Assembly: GCA_017303735.1 (NCBI GenBank)
Contig: JAFLCF010000088.1
Location: 1 to 17,826, forward strand
From: Anaerolineae bacterium
Lineage (GTDB): Bacteria > Chloroflexota > Anaerolineae > Anaerolineales > Villigracilaceae
Reading direction: 5' to 3'
DNA length: 17,826 nucleotides
Part shown: piece after piece, positions 7,214 to 14,034 of the stretch
Layout: every line of letters begins with the position of its first letter
Numbering within the stretch: position 1 is the stretch's first letter
Notes under the pieces: generated by a model
The model's input: only the letters and a program-made list of their open reading frames with translations
Databases searched by the model: none
Told to the model about the DNA's origin: nothing
Program-made: the position numbers and the translations under genes

Positions 7214-8622
7214 TATATCTTTGAAAAATAATTTTCTTCCACGCTTTGCCAGGTCTCTTCGCGCAGTTTCATATACTTCGACAGCATGGGATGAACCCGC
7301 GAAATATCTTCATACATTTTTTGTGCCACACGCCGAATGGAGAAATGTGCATTGGCAGCTGTGCGCAACTGACAGAAGGCAAATGCTTCACGTAAGTTGA
7401 ACTGCGCCAGCACCCGGCGATTAAACCCATTGGGGACGATGTATTGAGCGACGTCTGGATTGAAGACGTGGAGCTTTTCATACATCGCATGGGCTGCATC
7501 CATCGCCGCCTCATACTTGGACCCGAAGCCTGCTTCCGTTATAAGTAGCGGAGTCGTGTACCCAAGCCTTGTGGTCAGCCGCTGTGGGGTTTGCGTCATC
7601 ATGCGGTGACGTTTGAACTCTGCATAAGCACCCTGATCCATGACGAGGTCGAAGGTATAGGTGGAATATTCCAACTCGCGCAGGGGAATATCGTATTTGC
7701 CGAGTTTACCCAACAGAGATTCAGCCAGAGCTTCGCGTTCTTTTTTCTTGAGCGATTTTATATAAACTAAAGCATCAGCATAAGGGATTTCATCAAAGCG
7801 ATATAAAGCCGCAGCGAGAATTTTCCTTTCGCCGTCTTTGTCATAGTCGATTAGCGAACACCAATTTTGCGTCTGACCTTCAACTTTCAACCTTTGACCT
7901 TCCAACTGCTTTACCGTCTCCACCAAATACTCATTCGCATCCGCATACTTGACCAGCGTCGGCGTCTCTGCCTTCGAGACTTCCTTCATCTTTTCGCCGA
8001 TCTGGCGGACTTCTTCGAGTGGATGTGAGAGCATCTTGCGAATGGTCATTTCGATGACACGTGCATTGGCGGTCATGCCTACATTTGCATTTGCAGCAGC
8101 GGGGAGGAGGAAGCGGCAGCGGTCCACGTATTGTGAGCGGATGCGGCGGTCGTAGGCTTCATCACTTTCGCCGTCGCGGCGCGGAGTCCGCTCGACGATG
8201 AGATTCTTTGTCGGGTCGAGCGACTCAGCATAGGTCGAGAAAAGGAGGCGTACGGTTGCAATGAATTCATCGCGCAGTGGATGATCATCCAGTTCGGGTG
8301 GGATGGTGAAATCATCCGGTCCCCATTTTTGATAGCGGGTCGATTTTTCCGTGTAGGATGCGAGCCGGTTGCCTTCGATGGTTTCGATGGCAACGCGCGA
8401 TACATTTTCGAAGGCAAGGTGCAACACGGCATGTTCCGCCACCGAGGCGTGACCGTAGCCCACGACCCATTTCTCGTGAAATTTTGCCGATGATTCGTCG
8501 CTTAGCTCGGCGGCGATCTCACGAAAAGATTCTGGCGAGCGTGATGTTTTTGCAAATGCCACCGCAATGGTCTCAGGGCTGAGTGCGCGCGGGGATAAAA
8601 GATAGATGTCTCGTTCGGGCAT
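7213..8622 (-). CDS. thyX: FAD-dependent thymidylate synthase (ThyX) family protein, tandem two-domain
   Basis: ThyX methylates dUMP to dTMP using methylene-tetrahydrofolate and FADH2. This product has 469 residues, twice the usual 220-250, and reads as two ThyX folds in tandem. The N half has GHASVAEHA (57-65), NRLASYTEKSTRYQ (85-98) and a RCRFLLPAAAN...MTANAR segment (168-188). The C half has AEFKRHRMMTQTPQRLT (334-350) and VPNGFNRRV...LREAFAFCQLR (396-420). The canonical RHR...SxRY motif is divided: the N half keeps SYTEKSTRY but lost the first two residues of RHR; the C half keeps RHR but lost SxRY. The linker (about 239-250) is encoded by a tandem heptamer array. The ATG at 8622 follows AGGAG with 5 nt between. 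Family membership is secure; thymidylate synthase activity is inferred. Confidence 0.85.
   Translation of the reverse strand: MPERDIYLLSPRALSPETIAVAFAKTSRSPESFREIAAELSDESSAKFHEKWVVGYGHASVAEHAVLHLAFENVSRVAIETIEGNRLASYTEKSTRYQKWGPDDFTIPPELDDHPLRDEFIATVRLLFSTYAESLDPTKNLIVERTPRRDGESDEAYDRRIRSQYVDRCRFLLPAAANANVGMTANARVIEMTIRKMLSHPLEEVRQIGEKMKEVSKAETPTLVKYADANEYLVETVKQLEGQRLKVEGQTQNWCSLIDYDKDGERKILAAALYRFDEIPYADALVYIKSLKKKEREALAESLLGKLGKYDIPLRELEYSTYTFDLVMDQGAYAEFKRHRMMTQTPQRLTTRLGYTTPLLITEAGFGSKYEAAMDAAHAMYEKLHVFNPDVAQYIVPNGFNRRVLAQFNLREAFAFCQLRTAANAHFSIRRVAQKMYEDISRVHPMLSKYMKLREETWQSVEENYFSKI
7875..7909. repeat. Heptamer array inside the ThyX-family linker
   Basis: Four units of consensus RACCTTC lie in tandem on the plus strand (7875-7902), first and fourth identical (GACCTTC), followed by a more diverged unit. 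On the coding strand they encode QLEGQRLKVEGQ between the two ThyX folds. The array keeps the reading frame. It is one of five heptamer loci in this window. Confidence 0.6.
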
Positions 8623-8635
8623 AGGTTCTCCTCAA

Positions 8636-8687
8636 AGATGACGATGGAAAATTGACATGGTCAATCGTCTGTCGTCCATCGTCTATT
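8636..8687. repeat. Inverted pair of heptamer arrays upstream of the ThyX-like gene
   Basis: Three units (8636-8656, read on the minus strand) and four units (8660-8687, plus strand) of consensus GTCNATC face each other across the 3-nt centre ATG. GACGATGGA (8640-8648) is matched by TCCATCGTC (8675-8683), and ATTGAC by GTCAAT at the centre, so a nested hairpin can form. The left edge lies 3 bp from the ThyX-like ribosome binding site (complement of CTCCT, 8628-8632). Confidence 0.65.
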
Positions 8688-8690
8688 CAT

Positions 8691-8722
8691 AAAAAAGCGA
8701 CCAGCCCGTTTGCGCTGATCGC
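8691..8722 (-). terminator. Intrinsic terminator after HIT gene
   Basis: On the minus strand, GCGATCAGC pairs with GCTGGTCGC (8714-8722 with 8697-8705, one G-U pair) and is followed by six T (8691-8696). It lies 10 bp beyond the HIT stop codon and ends the deacetylase-HIT operon. Confidence 0.85.
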
Positions 8723-8732
8723 TGTGGTGATT

Positions 8733-9074
8733 TTACCCTAATGCATGCATTTGCCTGCCGCCGAGCAGATGCAAGTGCAGGTGATCAACGGTTTGCCCAG
8801 AATCAGCACCTGTATTCACCACGAGGCGATAGCCTTTTTCTTCTATTCCTTCTTGTGCCGCAAGTTGTTTAGCGATCGTAAAGAGATGCCCAATCAGGGG
8901 TTCATCGTCTCCGATCAATATATTTACCGACTCGATATGTTTTTTCGGGACGATCAAAATATGAATGGGTGCGGCAGGGTTTATGTCACGAAAGGCAACC
9001 ACCTGTTCGTCTTTATATACATTGGTGCTGGGAATTTCCCCTTTAATGATCTTGCAAAAAATACAATCAGACAT
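8733..9074 (-). CDS. HIT family protein (HinT-like nucleotide hydrolase)
   Basis: A 113-residue member of the histidine triad family, cytoplasmic enzymes that hydrolyse nucleoside phosphoramidates or related AMP conjugates. The signature H98-L-H-L-H102-L-L-G-G is intact, with H100 the expected nucleophile, and the N terminus has the usual SDCIFCKIIKGEIP with a C4/C7 pair. Length and layout match bacterial HinT rather than a larger GalT or Ap4A phosphorylase. The ATG at 9074 follows AAGGAG by 6 nt. It starts 11 bp after the stop of the second deacetylase-like gene and is followed by a strong terminator, so it is likely the last gene of that operon; a functional link with the lipoproteins is not obvious. 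Confidence 0.95.
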   Translation of the reverse strand: MSDCIFCKIIKGEIPSTNVYKDEQVVAFRDINPAAPIHILIVPKKHIESVNILIGDDEPLIGHLFTIAKQLAAQEGIEEKGYRLVVNTGADSGQTVDHLHLHLLGGRQMHALG

Positions 9075-9085
9075 GGTAGTCTCCT

Positions 9086-10174
9086 TTATGGTGTTGGCAT
9101 GGGTCCATATTCTTCTTCACAAACATTTTCATAATAAATGAATTCAGCATTTTTTTGTAATTCAGCGTATTCCCCTGCGGTCTTCCCAATGGCGCGCACA
9201 CTGTCTATGGCGGCTACGGCTTCGTTGGGGGAGTACACCGGCAGAGTCATCAATGGGTCGGCAACTGTGCCTTCGGGCAACAGGTTTGGGCGTTGCAGGT
9301 CAAACAAATCAGCCAGGGGCACCCAATTGTACATAAGCGGTCCACGAGAGTTGGAGGTGAACCCTAACTTGAAACGCAATTGACGTGCGGCTTCCACGGG
9401 TCTGATCCCGAAGCCGCCATTGGGCCAGATGATGATCGTAGGAGTTTTCGCAAATTGGTTTGCGAACCCGGTTAATGATCCCTGAAGTTCACGGGCAATG
9501 ATGGTCTTTGCCGCATCATCTGTCAACACCGCATTGGGTGAAACTCCGCGTGCCTGATGATTAACAAAACCTTCGTTTTCCAGTGCGATGTTATCGGTTA
9601 GCAGAGTTTCATCGATATCGCGTTCACTCACCCAGCCGTTGGTGATTCCCCAGCCCCAGGTTTCAAAAAACTCTCTGAAATTTCTGTCGTAATAGTCTGC
9701 CGTTTGGTTGCCATCCTGGATTAGTAAAACCGAACGGGAGGGAAGCATAACATTCCGTTCCAGAAAGGCTTGCAGTTGATCGGGACTGATCGCCTCAAAA
9801 CCCTGCGCCTCGAGTTGGTTCATCAACCCAAAAAATTCGACCACGCTGATGCTGTCTGGCAGGTCAGCGGTACCACGATTGATATTTTTGAACAGAATGA
9901 CCATCACCACTGTCCCCGGCGCAGCATTGAGCGGATTCCATTTGTTGCGCAAATAGCGGCAGGTTTCTTCCACGTAGGTGTGCGGCGTGTCGACGGGATT
10001 TAATAGGTCTGTTTGAAAGGTTTCCGGCAGGGGCGGCGCTGGGTCGGTTGAAACAGCCGTTGCGTTATTTGCCGCCGGAGAAGGTGTTAACTGGCAGGAA
10101 ACCAGAATGGACACAATGGATAGGATGAGTGTGGAACGCAGGAGAGTTTCTTGAATGGTATTTCTTGTTTGCAT
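9086..10174 (-). CDS. NodB-like polysaccharide deacetylase-family lipoprotein, probable pseudoenzyme
   Basis: The 362-residue product starts with a lipoprotein signal (lipobox L-V-S-C, Cys27), a Pro/Ala-rich spacer and a NodB-like domain (about 66-350). It is a clear paralog of the upstream gene: both share a Cys-x-YL-x-NKW segment, WP-x-GGF and GP-x-MYNWVP. The catalytic positions differ, however. The early His of the paralog is K96, the second Asp of the DD motif is G155 (QDG), and the HxxxH ligand pair is R209 and P213 (QARGVSP). All three usual metal ligands are therefore missing while the fold is kept. The ATG at 10174 is chosen because it begins the signal peptide; an ATG at 10231 would add 19 residues over a palindrome. 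It lacks a clear ribosome binding site. A binding or regulatory role is inference. Confidence 0.8.
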   Translation of the reverse strand: MQTRNTIQETLLRSTLILSIVSILVSCQLTPSPAANNATAVSTDPAPPLPETFQTDLLNPVDTPHTYVEETCRYLRNKWNPLNAAPGTVVMVILFKNINRGTADLPDSISVVEFFGLMNQLEAQGFEAISPDQLQAFLERNVMLPSRSVLLIQDGNQTADYYDRNFREFFETWGWGITNGWVSERDIDETLLTDNIALENEGFVNHQARGVSPNAVLTDDAAKTIIARELQGSLTGFANQFAKTPTIIIWPNGGFGIRPVEAARQLRFKLGFTSNSRGPLMYNWVPLADLFDLQRPNLLPEGTVADPLMTLPVYSPNEAVAAIDSVRAIGKTAGEYAELQKNAEFIYYENVCEEEYGPMPTP

Positions 10175-10199
10175 ACACGTGGAATTGTAAATCAATTTT

Positions 10200-10229
10200 G
10201 GACGATGGAAGTATTTCCCATCGTCCATC
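10200..10229. repeat. Heptamer-type inverted repeat between the two deacetylase paralogs
   Basis: GGACGATGG (10200-10208) and CCATCGTCC (10218-10226) form a 9-bp stem with a 9-nt loop. The right arm carries TCCCATC and GTCCATC, and the left arm, reversed, TTCCATC; these units also occur at 8636-8687. It lies in the 60-bp gap between the two lipoprotein genes and would be transcribed in the operon. Confidence 0.6.
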
Positions 10230-10234
10230 ATGGT

Positions 10235-11416
10235 TTAGGGAATGGGTCCGTAGCTGGGGGCGCAGACGATGTCGTAGTATTCCAATTCGGTGGCTTTGTT
10301 CTGTTCGGCATAGGCGGCAGCTTCGTCCCCAATTGCGATGACAGTGCCGATATTGTCGCGCGCGTTAATGTCCATATAACGGGGCAGGGTCATTAATGGA
10401 TTGCCCGCCGGGGTTTCAGGGATCGCCAAAGGATTGGATGCATTGACAGTATCGGCTTGTGGAACCCAGTTATACATCACGGGTCCACGTGGGTTAACGG
10501 TGAAGCCAAGCTTATACCCAAGCTGCGTGCCAATTTCCACGGCGCGTTTTGAAAAGCCGCCGCCGGGCCAGATATAGGCAATGGGCGTTTTGTTGAAGTA
10601 TTTTTGAAAGGTGGTTATCACCCCGCCCATTTCCGATGAAATGAATTCATCGGTCGAGCCATCACTGATGGGGATGTTGTGAATGTATCCGTGAGCCTGA
10701 AAATCGACCCAGCCCTCCGCGCCCAATGCGGCGTGTTCTGCCCACAAGTCTGGTCTTTCATCGATGCCGATATAGGCATTCACAATGGGCCAGCCCCATT
10801 GTTCGTAGTAAGTGCGAAAATGATCGTCATATTTCGACCTGCCCCCCGCGCGGTCATCGACGATGAAAAGGAACGAGCGTTGCGGAATTTTCGCATTGTC
10901 ATACATGAAGTCTGCCATTTGCTGCATATTGATGGCTTGGAAGCCCAATTCATGAAAATCGTTCATCAATTGCTTCAGATCTTTTGCCGCAATAGTGGTG
11001 GTGCCTGCGTTCGAGGTGGTCGCATCACTGTCGATGCGGTGAGACATGATGATCATCACCGTGGTCCCCGGCGCAGATTTGGTCGAGTCCCATTTGTTTT
11101 TTAAGTACTGACAGGAATCAGTCACATACGAGCGTGGCAGGTCTTCGGGATTCAAGTATGAAGTCTGAACGATGCCCGGCAAGGCAGGCGGCGTACGCGG
11201 CACAGTGGCGGTGGGGATGGGCGTCTCTGTTGGTGCGAGGGTGGCGGTGGGGGCACTGATCTGTGCAAACGCAGTTTCGAATGCGGCTGTCAATGCAATG
11301 TTTTGGTCAGGAGTAGCGGTGGCATGGGCGCATGCAGCCAGAAGCGCCGTCAACAGGCTGAGGTTGAGTAAGAAGCGAGAAATGAGTAGCGAGTGATGAG
11401 TGACTTTACGTCGCAT
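10235..11416 (-). CDS. NodB-like polysaccharide deacetylase lipoprotein
   Basis: The 393-residue protein has a lipoprotein signal (lipobox L-A-A-C, Cys29), a long Thr/Pro-rich spacer (about 33-80) and a NodB-homology domain (about 98-390). Expected catalytic elements are present: H126 (MSHRI), the D187-D188 pair (IVDDR) standing for the TFDDG motif, and H242-x3-H246 (AHGYIH) as metal ligands. WPGGGF is near the position of the RxPY motif. The family removes N- or O-acyl groups from cell-surface glycans outside the membrane; the substrate here is unknown. The signal-peptide n-region (HHSLLISRFL) is encoded by a heptamer array at 11372-11406. The ATG at 11416 has AGGA about 11 nt upstream, a weak site. 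It is the first of a three-gene unit with its degenerate paralog and HIT. Confidence 0.85.
   Translation of the reverse strand: MRRKVTHHSLLISRFLLNLSLLTALLAACAHATATPDQNIALTAAFETAFAQISAPTATLAPTETPIPTATVPRTPPALPGIVQTSYLNPEDLPRSYVTDSCQYLKNKWDSTKSAPGTTVMIIMSHRIDSDATTSNAGTTTIAAKDLKQLMNDFHELGFQAINMQQMADFMYDNAKIPQRSFLFIVDDRAGGRSKYDDHFRTYYEQWGWPIVNAYIGIDERPDLWAEHAALGAEGWVDFQAHGYIHNIPISDGSTDEFISSEMGGVITTFQKYFNKTPIAYIWPGGGFSKRAVEIGTQLGYKLGFTVNPRGPVMYNWVPQADTVNASNPLAIPETPAGNPLMTLPRYMDINARDNIGTVIAIGDEAAAYAEQNKATELEYYDIVCAPSYGPIP
11372..11406. repeat. Heptamer array within the deacetylase signal-peptide codons
   Basis: Five 7-bp units lie in tandem on the plus strand (GAAGCGA, then GAAATGA and similar up to 11406). 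Reverse-complemented they match the GTYNCTC-type units at 11481-11522, so the two arrays face each other across about 75 bp. This array is translated as part of the lipoprotein signal peptide. Confidence 0.6.
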
Positions 11417-11451
11417 GTGTTTTTAAATCCTTTTGTGATTGCCAATAATAA

Positions 11452-11484
11452 CAGAAAAGGCGCACCAGATTTTGGCACGCCTTT
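11452..11484 (-). terminator. Intrinsic terminator after inositol-phosphate synthase
   Basis: On the minus strand AAAGGCGTGCC (11484-11474) pairs with GGTGCGCCTTT (11466-11456), 11 bp including two G-U pairs, around a 7-nt loop. The tail is TTTTCTGTT. It separates ino1 from the deacetylase operon. Confidence 0.75.
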
Positions 11485-11522
11485 CTCGTTACTTGTTTCT
11501 TGTTCCTCGTTACTCGTCACTC
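11481..11522. repeat. Heptamer array covering the ino1 stop codon
   Basis: Six tandem units on the plus strand follow GTYNCTC (for example GTTACTC, GTCACTC). The ino1 stop codon (11510-11512) lies within the array, and the last codons (SDE) are written in it. Its left edge shares bases with the terminator stem. It is inverted relative to the array at 11372-11406. Confidence 0.65.
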
Positions 11523-12598
11523 TTGCCCGAAACAAAATCTTCCACTTTCTGTCTTGCGATCTCGTCTTTGAATTGCTTGGGCGGAGTTTTGAAGAAGTAG
11601 GATGAGGGACCGACAATAGGACCAGCAAGTTCGCGGTCGAGCGCGATCTTGGCGCAGCGAATGGCATCGATCATCACACCGGCACTGTTGGGGCTGTCCC
11701 ACACTTCGAGCTTGAGTTCGAGGTTGAGCGGCACGTCGCCAAAGGTTGTGCCTTCCATGCGGATGTAGCACCACTTGCGGTCGGTGAGCCAGGGCACATG
11801 GTCGCTGGGACCGACATGCACATTCTTCGGGTCGATCTCGTAGGGGATCATGCTGGTAACGGCATTGGTCTTGGAGATCTTTTTGGATTCCAGACGTTCG
11901 CGCTCGAGCATGTTGAGGAAGTCGGTATTGCCGCCGAAGTTGAGCTGATAGGTGCGGTCGATCTTCACGCCTCGGTCGACGAAGAGGCTGGTCAGCACAC
12001 GGTGGACGATGGTTGCCCCGACCTGGCTTTTGATGTCGTCGCCGAGAATGGGCAGACCGGCATCGGCGAAACGCTTGCCCCAATATTCAGACGAAGCGAT
12101 GAAAACGGGGATACCGTTGACAAAGGCACAGCCTGCTTCGATGATCTGTTCCACATACCACTTGGTCGCCATTTCTGAGCCGACGGGCAGGAAGCTGATG
12201 ACCACTTCGGTCTTCGTTTCCTTTAATAACTTCACAATATCGGCAGTGGAGCCGGGCGCTTTTTCGATGACCTGGCTGAGGTATTTGCCCAAGCCGTCGT
12301 GGGTCATGCCGCGCACGACGGGCGCATTAAGATGGGGGACATCGGTAAATTTGTAGGTGTTGTTCGGTTCAGCAAAAATAGCTTCAGAGAGGTCTTTGCC
12401 AACCTTGGTGGCGTTGACATCGATCGCCAGCGTAAATTCGATGTCGCGGATGTGGTACTCGCCCAATTGTGGATGCATGATGCCGGGGATGACATCATCG
12501 TCCTTTGCATTCTTATAGAATTGAACGCCTTGAACGAGGGAAGAGGCGCAATTTCCCACGCCGATGATCGCTGTGCGTACTTTTCGTTTTTGTGCCAT
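11510..12598 (-). CDS. ino1: Inositol-3-phosphate synthase
   Basis: This NAD-dependent cytoplasmic enzyme turns glucose 6-phosphate into 1D-myo-inositol 3-phosphate, the entry to inositol lipids and related solutes. The 362 residues match the short bacterial and archaeal form (Mycobacterium Ino1 is about 367). Visible are the Rossmann loop GVGNCASS (13-20), [11 protein letters not shown] (186-196) and GGNTDFLNM (222-230), all diagnostic. The ATG at 12598 follows AAGGAG by 7 nt; an ATG 4 bases earlier is out of frame. The final codons and stop lie in a heptamer array, so the last few residues may be locally drifted. It is divergent from the histidine kinase, with both control regions in the 97-bp gap, and is followed by its own terminator. 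Confidence 0.96.
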   Translation of the reverse strand: MAQKRKVRTAIIGVGNCASSLVQGVQFYKNAKDDDVIPGIMHPQLGEYHIRDIEFTLAIDVNATKVGKDLSEAIFAEPNNTYKFTDVPHLNAPVVRGMTHDGLGKYLSQVIEKAPGSTADIVKLLKETKTEVVISFLPVGSEMATKWYVEQIIEAGCAFVNGIPVFIASSEYWGKRFADAGLPILGDDIKSQVGATIVHRVLTSLFVDRGVKIDRTYQLNFGGNTDFLNMLERERLESKKISKTNAVTSMIPYEIDPKNVHVGPSDHVPWLTDRKWCYIRMEGTTFGDVPLNLELKLEVWDSPNSAGVMIDAIRCAKIALDRELAGPIVGPSSYFFKTPPKQFKDEIARQKVEDFVSGKSDE

Positions 12599-12651
12599 TC
12601 ATTGTCTCCTTGATATGAATTACAATTTCCTTGTTGTTCCCGATCGCCGAG

Positions 12652-12677
12652 TTACAGATACAACCGTGAAGTATAAT
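12652..12677 (+). promoter_or_regulatory. Candidate promoter of the GAF histidine kinase
   Basis: TATAAT at 12672-12677 is a consensus -10 with the initiation point about 7 nt on, near 12684, leaving a leader of about 12 nt that contains AAAGGA. The -35 is weak (TTACAG at 12652-12657, 14-bp spacer), so only the -10 is persuasive. Confidence 0.5.
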
Positions 12678-12695
12678 CTTACTAAAGGAATTTGT

Positions 12696-13955
12696 ATGAC
12701 CATCGATCAGGGAAAAATCCTTCCCCGCCTCCTGGACGTGATCCGCAGCATTAACTCCGAAGCCGATCTGGAGGCGTGTTTGCGCCTGATCCTTTCCTCT
12801 GCCGTAGAGTTGACCGGCAGCGAAACCGCATCGCTGTTGGAATATGATGAAGCTGCGGTCAATTTCTCGTTCAAATATGTACCCTGGTTTCAAGGCGATG
12901 TCGATAGTAGTACGAGGGTACCGTTGAATGCCAGTATTGCAGGCTGGGCTTTCTTAAATCGCAAATCTCTTATTGTGGATGATGTTTCAACCGATCCGCG
13001 CCATTCCAAACTGGTGGATGAATTTGCAGGCATTATCATTCACTCTGTGCTTGCTGTGCCTGTAACTTCAGGAGACAAACCGATCGGCGTATTGGAAGTG
13101 TTCAACAAGACTACTCCATATACCGAAGCGGATGTGCAAGTCATTGAAATGTTAGCGGCTCTTTCGGCTGCGGCGACGCAAAAGGATATGCTTGAGAAGG
13201 GCATTCTCTCGTCGCAGGAAGAGGCGCGCGAACTCGACCGCTTGAAGAACGAGTTCATTGCCATCACATCCCACGAACTGCGCACCCCGCTTGGTCTTAT
13301 CCTCGGTCATTCAACGTTTTTGAAGGAATTGCTCAGCGGTCAATTCGATGAACAGGTGGATGCCATCATCCGCAATGCCTCGCGGCTCAAGGAGATCATC
13401 GAGAGTTTAACCAGTGTAGATAATTACCAGACCGGTGGAGCGCTTGTCCGTTCGCGCAAGGTGTCGATTGCCCGTATCATTGAAGATGTGTGTATTTCCT
13501 TTAATGAGATGGCGTCTAAAAAAGATATTCGTCTTAAGAAGGCGCTTCCGCCTGGGCAGGAAATGTGGGTGGATGTGGATGGCGGCAAGGTTGCGATCGT
13601 CCTCAGCAACCTGTTGAAGAATGCCATTACGTTTACAAATAGCGGCGGCGAAGTGGTCGTACGCGCAGAAAAACAGCCCGATTATATAAAGGTCTCTGTC
13701 AAAGATAATGGCATCGGCATCCCGGCGAAAGACCTGACGCATGTGTTCGATCGTTTTTATCAGGTCGAAGGACATCTCACCCGGCGTCACGGCGGCATGG
13801 GCTTGGGGCTTTCAGTTGCCAAAGTGATGGTGGAAATGCACGGTGGGCGCATTTGGGCAGACAGCGAAGATGGGCAGGGCAGTATTTTCTCTTTCATTCT
13901 GCCGATTCATGCCGAAGCGCCTCCACCTGAATCAACGCCAGCTTTTACTGAATGA
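12696..13955 (+). CDS. Cytoplasmic GAF-domain sensor histidine kinase
   Basis: The 419-residue protein has no TM segment. A GAF domain (about 23-165) is joined by a short coiled linker (about 166-187) to a HisKA dimerisation domain with the phospho-acceptor H193 in SHELRTPLG. The HATPase domain shows an N box (LLKNA, N309), G1 (DNGIGIP, 337-343), an F box (FDRFYQ, 351-356) and G2 (GGMGLGLS, 366-373). All catalytic boxes are intact. The C terminus is Pro-rich. The start is the ATG at 12696 with AAAGGA upstream; in-frame extension to 12564 would run over the promoter and into ino1. There is no adjacent response regulator, so the partner is encoded elsewhere. The GAF ligand cannot be named. A terminator overlaps the stop. 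Confidence 0.93.
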   Translation: MTIDQGKILPRLLDVIRSINSEADLEACLRLILSSAVELTGSETASLLEYDEAAVNFSFKYVPWFQGDVDSSTRVPLNASIAGWAFLNRKSLIVDDVSTDPRHSKLVDEFAGIIIHSVLAVPVTSGDKPIGVLEVFNKTTPYTEADVQVIEMLAALSAAATQKDMLEKGILSSQEEARELDRLKNEFIAITSHELRTPLGLILGHSTFLKELLSGQFDEQVDAIIRNASRLKEIIESLTSVDNYQTGGALVRSRKVSIARIIEDVCISFNEMASKKDIRLKKALPPGQEMWVDVDGGKVAIVLSNLLKNAITFTNSGGEVVVRAEKQPDYIKVSVKDNGIGIPAKDLTHVFDRFYQVEGHLTRRHGGMGLGLSVAKVMVEMHGGRIWADSEDGQGSIFSFILPIHAEAPPPESTPAFTE

Positions 13956-13985
13956 ATCCCGCCACACTGTTGACGGGATTTTTAT
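13955..13985 (+). terminator. Intrinsic terminator after histidine kinase
   Basis: AATCCCG (13955-13961) pairs with CGGGATT (13974-13980) and runs into TTTTTATTT. The stem starts on the last base of the TGA stop. Confidence 0.8.
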
Positions 13986-13996
13986 TTCCCTATACA
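13970..13996 (+). promoter_or_regulatory. Weak candidate promoter for aminotransferase
   Basis: TTGACG (13970-13975) and TATACA (13991-13996) are spaced 15 bp, shorter than ideal. The -35 would lie inside the terminator arm of the preceding gene. No better pair is visible in the 79-bp gap. Confidence 0.3.
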
Positions 13997-14034
13997 CTCA
14001 TGCCCAATTAATTTCGTCACTCAGGTGTTAAACC

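Noticed and set aside
10175..10231. ATG at 10231 as start of the second deacetylase-like gene
   Set aside because: The extra 19 codons cover the palindrome at 10200-10229 and place non-hydrophobic residues before the lipoprotein signal; no ribosome binding site precedes it.
7875..11522. CRISPR array
   Set aside because: The repeats are 7-bp degenerate units without spacers, and there are no cas genes.
11517..12083. A 188-codon minus frame within ino1
   Set aside because: Arg/Gln/His-rich shadow frame of ino1 with no family resemblance.
12564..12695. N-terminal extension of the histidine kinase by 44 codons
   Set aside because: It would run across the divergent ino1 start and a TATAAT box, and shows no domain; the ATG at 12696 has a ribosome binding site and leads directly into the GAF domain.
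13956..14034. Amino-acid-responsive leader, T-box or attenuator before the aminotransferase-pheA pair
   Set aside because: The gap is under 80 bp, holds only the preceding terminator and a weak promoter, and has no leader peptide rich in Phe codons.
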